A stretch of 64,000 bases of DNA, from positions 33,980-97,979 of the forward strand of contig CALFZO010000108.1 in assembly GCA_937952305.1 (NCBI GenBank). The letters are read 5' to 3'. This document shows positions 58,782 to 64,000 of the stretch, one piece after another; positions within the stretch are counted from its first letter, which is position 1; each line of letters begins with the position of its first letter. Below the pieces are notes generated by a model, which did not search any database, was not told where the DNA came from, and saw only the letters and a list, made by a program, of their open reading frames with translations. The stretch is from an uncultured Anaerolineales bacterium (GTDB lineage: Bacteria > Chloroflexota > Anaerolineae > Anaerolineales > UBA6663). Position numbers and translations under genes: made by a program.

Positions 58782-59951
58782 ATGTTGCTCGCACGCCTTC
58801 GCTTAATCAGCCTGTTGACGGCCGCCGCGCTGCTTGCGGCGGCCTGCCAGCCTGGGGCCGTGCCCTCGCCCGAGCCGGCGACGGCCGCCCCGGCGACTGC
58901 GCAGCCCACCGACCCGGCCGCGCCCACCGCCACCGTCGCGGCGGAGCCCACCGCGGCGCTCGACCCGGCCGCCGCCTGTCCGCTGCCCGGCACCGGCCAG
59001 GCCCTGTACGTCAGCCGCGAGAACGGCTACTGCTTCCTGTACCCGGCCGACTTCACGGCCCAGCCGGACTTCACCCGCCCTCAAGACGCCGTCACCTTGT
59101 TGGGGCCGGCCGAGAATCCCGGCGGCATGGAGACGATCGTGACGACCCTGTCCGTGGCCTACAACGGCCCGGCCGACGGCCTGGACAGCGCGGCCTACGC
59201 CGACCGGTGGACGGCGCTCTATCACGGCGGCGCCGGCCTGCCCACGCAAGCGATCACGATCGGGGGTCAGCCGGCCGTGCTGATCGAGGACCTGCCCGGC
59301 GGCTACGCGTCGCAGCGCGCCGGCCTGGTCGTCGCGGGCGGCGCGAAGTATCAGGTGACCGCCCTGCCGCAGCCGAAGGATTCGCCCGTGCTGGCCGAAA
59401 GCGTCCAGCTCGTCTGGGACACGGTCACGCAGTCCCTGGTCTTCTTCGCGCCGCAGCCGGCCCGGCCGGTGGTGCGCGCCGCCGACGTCTGCCCGGCCGC
59501 CACCGCCGACACCCAATTGTGGATCAACGAGATCGGCGGCTTCTGCGTGCTGTTCCCGGCCGATTACGGGTTTGATCAAGAGTTTCTGGGGCGCATTATC
59601 GGCGGGCCGGTGCTGGCGGACACCACTGACTGGGGCCAGGTGCGCACGTCCATCTTCGTGGCCACCTATGACCAGCCGCCGGCCGCCCTGGAGCAGGCGC
59701 TGACGCCGCCGACCGAGCAGATCGACCCGGCCAGCCTGCAGCAGACGACCATCGGCGGCGCCCCGGCGATCCTGTACGACTTCACCGGCGGCCCCTGGCG
59801 TCAACGCACGGCCGCCATCGTCGCCAACGGCAGCGTGTACACCATGGTTGGCCCGTGGGATGCGGAGCAGTTCCCGGCGGGCGTAGCCGAAGCCGAGCGG
59901 CTGTGGGGCGCGATCATGCAGTCGATCGTCTTCTTCGATAAATGGCGCTGA
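58782..59951 (+). CDS. Lipoprotein with internally duplicated domain
   Basis: A 389-residue surface lipoprotein: lipobox LLAAAC (Cys22), an Ala/Pro/Thr-rich spacer to about 65, then two related domains. Each begins with a similar block: ENGYCFLYPADF in the first and EIGGFCVLFPADY in the second. Each also has a later IGGQPAVLIEDLPGG or IGGAPAILYDFTGG. Function unknown. AAAGGA precedes the ATG. It stands alone, ending in a terminator. Confidence 0.78.
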   Translation: MLLARLRLISLLTAAALLAAACQPGAVPSPEPATAAPATAQPTDPAAPTATVAAEPTAALDPAAACPLPGTGQALYVSRENGYCFLYPADFTAQPDFTRPQDAVTLLGPAENPGGMETIVTTLSVAYNGPADGLDSAAYADRWTALYHGGAGLPTQAITIGGQPAVLIEDLPGGYASQRAGLVVAGGAKYQVTALPQPKDSPVLAESVQLVWDTVTQSLVFFAPQPARPVVRAADVCPAATADTQLWINEIGGFCVLFPADYGFDQEFLGRIIGGPVLADTTDWGQVRTSIFVATYDQPPAALEQALTPPTEQIDPASLQQTTIGGAPAILYDFTGGPWRQRTAAIVANGSVYTMVGPWDAEQFPAGVAEAERLWGAIMQSIVFFDKWR

Positions 59952-59973
59952 ACGCCATTGCCCTGTGACGTCG

Positions 59974-60007
59974 ACGCGGCCGGGACTCCCCCGGCCGCGT
60001 TTATTTT
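59974..60007 (+). terminator. Terminator after the duplicated-domain lipoprotein gene
   Basis: An 11-bp perfect stem (ACGCGGCCGGG with CCCGGCCGCGT), 5-nt loop, and a tail TTTATTTT. Confidence 0.85.
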
Positions 60008-60020
60008 GGGGCGGCTGGGC

Positions 60021-61052
60021 TCAGGGCGTTGGGCGGAGATCGAGCGGCAAGTCGGCGGGTAGTTGAAAGTGCGGCACCAGGGCCGGGACGCGGAAGGTGA
60101 TGATGTCCAGGATCAGGCCTTCCGTGAACGTGACCAACTGGAGGCCGTAAGCGGCGTAGACCTGGCGGGCGTCGTCGCGCCGGTAGAGGCCAAACGCCAG
60201 TTGGCCGTTGGCGCGCGTCGGCTGCAGCCGCCAACGGCCAGACGCCGACCCGCCAAAGACCGTGCGGGCCACCAGCGCCCCGACGACGGCGCGCCCCTGA
60301 TACCAGGCCGGGATAGGCGGCATGCTGAACGTGACCTCATCCCTGAGCAGCGCCAGCAGCCCGTCTACGTTCGCGGTTTCCCAGGCGTCCACATAGCGCT
60401 GCAACAGAGCCTGTTCGACGGCGTCGGCGGGCAGGCCCTGGCTCCGGAGAAGCTGCGGGTAACCGCGGCCCAGCGTCGCCCGCGCGCGGTGCAGGGCGCT
60501 CTTCACCGCGGCCACGGTCATCTCCAGCAGGGCGGCCGTCTCGTCGGCGGACCAGTCCAATACGTCGCGCAGGATCAAGACCGCGCGTTGGCGCGGCGGC
60601 AGCAGCTGCAGGGCGGTCAGAAAAGCCAACGACACGCTCTCGCGCTGCGAGAGGCGCGCCTCCGGATGGGCGTCGTCCGGCGGCAGCCAGGCGTCCGGGA
60701 AGGGCTCCAGCCAGATCGGCTCGTTCAGGTCCGCCGGGATCGGCTCGTCCAGGCTGTGCGCGGCCTGGCGCGCCGCCGGCAGCGTCCGCCGCCGGCGCTG
60801 TTTGAGCAGATCCAGGGCTAGGTTGGTCGCGATCTTGTACAGCCAGGCGCGCAGCGGGGCGCGGCCCTGGAAGGTCTCGCGGCGCAGCCAGGCGCGCAGA
60901 AAGGTCTCCTGCACCAGGTCCTCGGCCTCCGGCACAGTCCCTAGCAGGCGGTAACCGTGCGCGCGCAGTTCGCGCCGGTGCGGCTCGACCAGGGCGCTGA
61001 ACTCATCCTGGTTCAGGCCGTGCAGCAGAGGAAACGGAGGCGGCAGTGACAT
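60021..61052 (-). CDS. ECF sigma factor with C-terminal SnoaL-like domain
   Basis: A 343-residue sigma-70-type factor. Region 2 has EAEDLVQETFLRAW and YKIATNLALDLLKQ; region 4 has LPPRQRAVLILRDVLDWSADETAALL. Residues about 220-330 resemble a SnoaL-like fold (YVDAWETANVDGLLALLRDEVTFSMPP in part: VDAWETANVDGLL, DEVTFSMPP, WYQGR). Such ECF groups often have no anti-sigma factor and use the C-terminal domain instead. The ATG at 61052 has GGAGAG upstream; a TTG five codons earlier is less likely. Divergent from the SRPBCC gene. Confidence 0.87.
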   Translation of the reverse strand: MSLPPPFPLLHGLNQDEFSALVEPHRRELRAHGYRLLGTVPEAEDLVQETFLRAWLRRETFQGRAPLRAWLYKIATNLALDLLKQRRRRTLPAARQAAHSLDEPIPADLNEPIWLEPFPDAWLPPDDAHPEARLSQRESVSLAFLTALQLLPPRQRAVLILRDVLDWSADETAALLEMTVAAVKSALHRARATLGRGYPQLLRSQGLPADAVEQALLQRYVDAWETANVDGLLALLRDEVTFSMPPIPAWYQGRAVVGALVARTVFGGSASGRWRLQPTRANGQLAFGLYRRDDARQVYAAYGLQLVTFTEGLILDIITFRVPALVPHFQLPADLPLDLRPTP

Positions 61053-61268
61053 CCTTGGGCTCTCCAATCAGCAGCGCTGTCAGCGATATGATTAACCCGC
61101 CATGAGAGGCGCGGTGAGGCGGGTTCCCCGGCGCAGCGACCGCACCCTTTGGGCGACGGCCGTCGTCCTATATAGTGAGGCGGGCCGGTCGGTCAAACCG
61201 GGGCCATCATACCCGATCCACCGGTCTGCGCCGTCGTCCACCAACCTGAGGTTCAAGAGGGATCAAGC

Positions 61269-61688
61269 ATGAAGTCGTTCAGCGCCGCAACTAACATCAA
61301 GGCCTCCGCGGACAAAATCTGGGCTGTTCTGACGGATAGCTCCGGCTGGCCGAGTTGGGACCCATCTTGTATCCGCATCGAGGGCCGCATCGCGGCCGGC
61401 GAGACCGTTACCGCCTACACCAAGCTCAGCCCGGACCGCGCCTTCCCGGTGAAGGTGATCGAGTTCGTGCCCGGCCAGAAAATGACGTGGGCGAGCGGGA
61501 TGCCGCTGGGGTTATTCAAGGGCGAGCGCACGTTTCGGCTGGCGCCGAAGGGTGATGGCAGCGTAGACTTCACGCTGCGCGAGGAGTTCACGGGGCTGTT
61601 GCTGCCGGTCTTCGGCGCAACGATCCCGGATATGACGGCGGCTTTTCAGGGCTTCGTGGCCGGGCTCAAGGCCCGCGCCGAGAGCTGA
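61269..61688 (+). CDS. SRPBCC (polyketide cyclase-like) family protein
   Basis: A 139-residue START/Bet v 1-like domain that binds small hydrophobic ligands. It begins FSAATNIKASADKIWAVL and has WPSWDPSC, then FRLAPKGDGSVDF and a C-terminal helix. No fixed enzymatic activity for this subfamily is known to me. It follows the divergent ECF sigma gene and precedes the gene at 61727 by 38 bp. Confidence 0.88.
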   Translation: MKSFSAATNIKASADKIWAVLTDSSGWPSWDPSCIRIEGRIAAGETVTAYTKLSPDRAFPVKVIEFVPGQKMTWASGMPLGLFKGERTFRLAPKGDGSVDFTLREEFTGLLLPVFGATIPDMTAAFQGFVAGLKARAES

Positions 61689-61726
61689 AGACACGGATTC
61701 TACGACGGAGCACAGGAGGACCCACA

Positions 61727-62146
61727 ATGGCCAAGGCGAAAGTGAGCGGAGCTGGGACGCGGGAGAAACCGTGGCAGTTGAAGACGCCCAGCGGCACGTC
61801 TGAGTATCAACTGTATCGTGACGAGGCGGCCGACCCGCCGGCCCTGATCTGCGTGGTCGGCAAGACCGAGCTGCGCTACCATCTGCGCTGCATCGAGGAC
61901 CTGCACGCCATGCTCAAGGCCCACGGCGACTGGATGCTGCTGGGCAGCGCCGACGAGCAGAAGCCGGCGGCTGAGGGCACGGTGGAAGCGTGGGCGCGCT
62001 CGCCCAAGAACCCGGTGGGGGGCTGGTACGGCCTGAAGAAGGGCCTGCGCGGCCGCTTCGCCATGTACGTGCCGCCGCTGCTGGAAGCCCTCGGCCTGGC
62101 CGAGGTCGAGCACAACCCCAAGAACAACCGCATGCGGGCCCTGTAA
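61727..62146 (+). CDS. Conserved protein of unknown function (about 140 residues)
   Basis: A 139-residue soluble protein with no known domain that I can name surely. It has TREKPWQLKTPSGTSEYQLYRDE, shown here as PWQLKTPSGTSEY, then VVGKTELRYHLRCIEDLHAML, GDWMLLGSADEQKPA and NPVGGWYGLKKGLRGRF. I recall small proteins with this pattern in actinobacteria and Chloroflexota, often called DUF6855; I cannot check it here. AGGAGG precedes the ATG. It lies 38 bp after the SRPBCC gene, probably cotranscribed. Confidence 0.7.
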   Translation: MAKAKVSGAGTREKPWQLKTPSGTSEYQLYRDEAADPPALICVVGKTELRYHLRCIEDLHAMLKAHGDWMLLGSADEQKPAAEGTVEAWARSPKNPVGGWYGLKKGLRGRFAMYVPPLLEALGLAEVEHNPKNNRMRAL

Positions 62147-62311
62147 GCGCCTGCCTATACGCCGGCTTGTCTCGGAGGGCCGCCGCGTTCAGTGAACCGG
62201 CGGCTCTTCGGTTCTTTTCTCCAGCACGGCCTCGGCCTCTCTACCCCGGCCCCGCAGCTTCTACCTGACGCTTGCCAGCCCGCTTCAGCCGGCGCGGGCC
62301 GCCGTCACGCC

Positions 62312-63166
62312 TCAGAGCGCTGCGGCCGGCTGCGATCCCGGCCGGGGGTCCATCAGCGCGATGCCCAGGAACACCCAGCCGGCGCCGGTGACGGCAAAGT
62401 GCAGAAAAGGCGTGACCCCGGGCAGTGGCAGGAGGGCGGGTACACCAAACCACTCGAACGGCAGGCTGAGCACGACCGTCGCGCCCACCAGCAGGGGGAG
62501 CAGATTCCAGCGGGGCAAGAGCCTGTATCGCAGCGCGTCAACGCCGAACAGGCTGTACCCGATGCGGATGCTCAGGACACAGACCACCGCCGCGTAGTTC
62601 AACCAGAGACCTTGGGCCGCCTCTGGCGCTGCGCCGCCTAACAGGAGGCTGGCCGGCACGGAGACGATCAGTCCGGCACAACCGGCCAGGCTTACCGCCA
62701 GTCCGAGCCGGCCCAAACCGCCGGCGGCCTGGTGGAAGCGCAGGCGGGTCCCGATCAGGGCGAAGAGCAGCGGGACAAACGAGAACAAGAACGGCAGTGT
62801 AATCAAACTCAACAGCGCCTCATCCTGGGCCAGCCCGGTCTGGAAGGCGAGATCGCCGAGGGACGCCGTCACCCACAACACGCCCACGCCGACGGTCAGC
62901 GGTCCGGCCAGGGCGATCAATCTCGTTTTCGACAGCATGATCTCTCCTTGCCGCGCCCGCTCCTCGAGCGCCGATTTGAACAGATCGAGCAGGGTTGGCA
63001 GCCAGAGCGCCAGCAGGCCGCCCGCGCCGTTGCGGGCGTAAGCGGCCCGGCAGGCGTCGCGGAAGGTCAGGCGCATTGCCTGGCCGTAGGCGGCTCGAAA
63101 CTCCTTCGGGTACAAGGACAGCAGCACCCCGTAGAGCCGTTCCGCCACCGGGAATTCGCCGCGCAT
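62312..63166 (-). CDS. Membrane protein with permease-prefix-like N-terminus
   Basis: A 284-residue protein with a cytoplasmic N-terminal helix region of about 75 residues (ERLYGVLLSLYPKEFRAAYGQAM in part: LLSLYPKEFRAAYG) and then about six hydrophobic segments. That N-terminal pattern is common in membrane proteins encoded next to PadR-like regulators. The start lies 1 bp after the padR stop, so the two are coupled. The function is unknown; the gene is probably regulated by PadR. Confidence 0.75.
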   Translation of the reverse strand: MRGEFPVAERLYGVLLSLYPKEFRAAYGQAMRLTFRDACRAAYARNGAGGLLALWLPTLLDLFKSALEERARQGEIMLSKTRLIALAGPLTVGVGVLWVTASLGDLAFQTGLAQDEALLSLITLPFLFSFVPLLFALIGTRLRFHQAAGGLGRLGLAVSLAGCAGLIVSVPASLLLGGAAPEAAQGLWLNYAAVVCVLSIRIGYSLFGVDALRYRLLPRWNLLPLLVGATVVLSLPFEWFGVPALLPLPGVTPFLHFAVTGAGWVFLGIALMDPRPGSQPAAAL

Positions 63167-63167
63167 G

Positions 63168-63518
63168 TCAGACGCCCCGGAGGATGTGCTTGGCCTGGAT
63201 GACTGCCAGCGCCTGCGCGATGCGCGCGGCCTCGGCGGTCAGCACCCGTCGGCCGAAGTCCGTCAACCCGTAATAGCGCCGCCGTTCATCATCCAGCTCC
63301 GGGTCCGGGCGTTCGTTCGTCTCCTCGATCAACCCAGCCTCGAGCATGCGCCGGATGGCTCCATATAACGAGCCGGTTCTGATCTGCATCTGGCCCTGCG
63401 TTTCCTCCGCGACGGCCTGCATGATGCCGTAGCCGTGCTTCTCGCCATCAGCGAGAGCTAGCAGCATGTGGAACACCGTCGGTGTGAGGGGCAGCAGTTT
63501 CTGGATCACCTCAGACAT
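63168..63518 (-). CDS. PadR-family transcriptional regulator
   Basis: A 116-residue winged-helix regulator. LTPTVFHMLLALADGEKHGYGIMQAV and RTGSLYGAIRRMLEAGLIEE are PadR hallmarks, shown here as FHMLLALADGEKHGYGIM and GSLYGAIRRML. It probably represses its own promoter and the membrane protein gene that follows. The promoter and the operator overlapping the -10 box are at 63567-63608. Confidence 0.92.
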   Translation of the reverse strand: MSEVIQKLLPLTPTVFHMLLALADGEKHGYGIMQAVAEETQGQMQIRTGSLYGAIRRMLEAGLIEETNERPDPELDDERRRYYGLTDFGRRVLTAEAARIAQALAVIQAKHILRGV

Positions 63519-63566
63519 GGCTGCGCTTTCAATATGGCCGATTGAGGCATATACAATCGCAACGAC

Positions 63567-63608
63567 TATAATTGTTGGGATTATATCTGCCGTCGAGGGC
63601 CTTGTCAA
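63567..63608 (-). promoter_or_regulatory. Consensus padR promoter with operator-like inverted repeat
   Basis: On the minus strand TTGACA (63603-63608) and TATAAT (63580-63585) are 17 bp apart, a perfect consensus promoter. TATAAT is also the left arm of an inverted repeat TATAAT-N7-ATTATA (63567-63585) that covers the -10 box and the expected start, a placement suited to PadR autorepression. The 5' leader is about 55 nt. Confidence 0.8.
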
Positions 63609-63614
63609 CGACCG

Positions 63615-63950
63615 CTACTTCTTCTTGCGCCCGTTGCCTGGTTTCCCGTTGCCATTTTGCGCCAGGTACTTCTTCGTGGCGGTGGGGCCTGGGCTTAGGG
63701 CCTGGCAGAACGAGAACTGGGTTGGCGGGCCGCCCAGGTGGCTGACTAGTTTTTAGTTGGGCAAGACGGCCAAGGCGCCAGCGGCAAAGACGATGACCGG
63801 GACTGAGCCGAAGCGGCGGATCAGTTCGCGGCCTAGGCGCCGAATGCCGCAGGCTTGCAGGCGCCGCCCGGCCTGGGTTCGGGCGACGCGGGCCACGTTG
63901 CCGGCGACCAGGGTGAAGGCCACGCGCGGCCGCAAAGCGGCTAGATGTCA
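63615..63950 (-). pseudogene. Degenerate open frame near the right edge
   Basis: One minus-strand frame reads from a TGA at 63948-63950, through HLAALRPRVAFTLVAG and a basic segment, to a TAA at 63753-63755. After that stop the same frame continues as KLVSHLGGPPTQFSF and ends QNGNGKPGNGRKKK at a TAG. It looks like the C-terminal part of one gene broken by a stop, perhaps a transposase, but I do not recognise the family. The interval between padR and this frame holds the promoter. Confidence 0.35.
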
Positions 63951-63951
63951 G

Positions 63952-64000
63952 GGCTCAAGACATCGTGAACACACATAGGTCGAAAAAGGCTCAAGACATC
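63952..64000 (+). repeat. 36-bp direct repeat, probable insertion-sequence end
   Basis: GGCTCAAGACATC occurs twice (63952-63964 and 63988-64000) with a period of 36 bp, and the window ends exactly with the second copy. Repeated GATGTCTTGAGCC on the other strand is what I remember from the termini of some integrase-type (IS481-like) elements. The family cannot be settled from this stretch. Confidence 0.45.

Noticed and set aside
61151..61180. Sequence resembling a T7 phage promoter core on the minus strand near 61170
   Set aside because: CTCACTATA matches only part of the phage promoter and lies in an ordinary gap between two bacterial genes with no phage genes nearby.

Overview
The window is about 64 kb of GC-rich, densely coding bacterial DNA. 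It most likely comes from a Chloroflexota (Anaerolineae-like) genome. That placement is an inference from several traits: lipoproteins with Thr/Pro/Ala-rich linkers after the lipobox, a secreted protein with a Thr-rich linker and a short hydrophobic C-terminus, many genes whose -10 box sits about 7-9 nt before the start codon (leaderless transcripts), and Rex-like operators. No rRNA, ribosomal-protein or other marker gene is present to confirm the taxon.

Left arm (1-8.1 kb): the tail of a membrane transporter, a PHP-family phosphatase, a membrane M28-like peptidase with a degraded metal site, a succinate dehydrogenase operon (fused sdhC-sdhD, sdhA, sdhB) with a heptamer repeat inside it, a tRNA-Arg(CCT), a promoter firing into a long hairpin, and a class V aminotransferase.

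Core (8.2-27.2 kb): four consecutive NAD-linked redox modules on the plus strand. Modules 1 and 2 are complete HoxEFUYH-type [NiFe] hydrogenases, the second followed by one HoxW-type endopeptidase. Module 3 is another HoxE/HoxF-type diaphorase pair joined to a 941-residue HoxU-formate dehydrogenase fusion. Module 4 is a fused NuoE-NuoF protein, a single-domain response regulator and a HoxU-like protein that lacks the middle [4Fe-4S] site. Modules 1-3 each carry a Rex-like operator and an 11-bp element TTTGCCACTCC upstream. A second, short formate dehydrogenase catalytic subunit lies at 31.6 kb and may complete module 4. The set looks like a redox hub linking H2, formate/CO2 and NAD(H).

27.2-34.8 kb: a two-gene split copper amine oxidase-like protein on the minus strand, an EamA-type transporter, a UspA protein, a zinc-ribbon membrane protein, the second formate dehydrogenase, a DinB-like protein and a PaaI-like thioesterase.

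35-63.6 kb: ordinary and accessory genes. These include tryptophanase with a long structured leader, a FecR-like lipoprotein, an ATP-grasp-like protein, a metallophosphoesterase, an AlkA-type glycosylase, an SGNH hydrolase, a HEAT-like protein, an M50-like membrane protein with an altered active site, a J-domain/sulfatase-modifying-factor fusion, a polar amino acid ABC transporter, an M20 amidohydrolase, an AMMECR1 protein, two MFS transporters, a GH63-like glycosidase, an S9 peptidase, an ECF sigma factor with a SnoaL-like tail, and a PadR regulator with its membrane-protein partner. The right edge holds coding remnants and a direct repeat that looks like the end of an insertion sequence.
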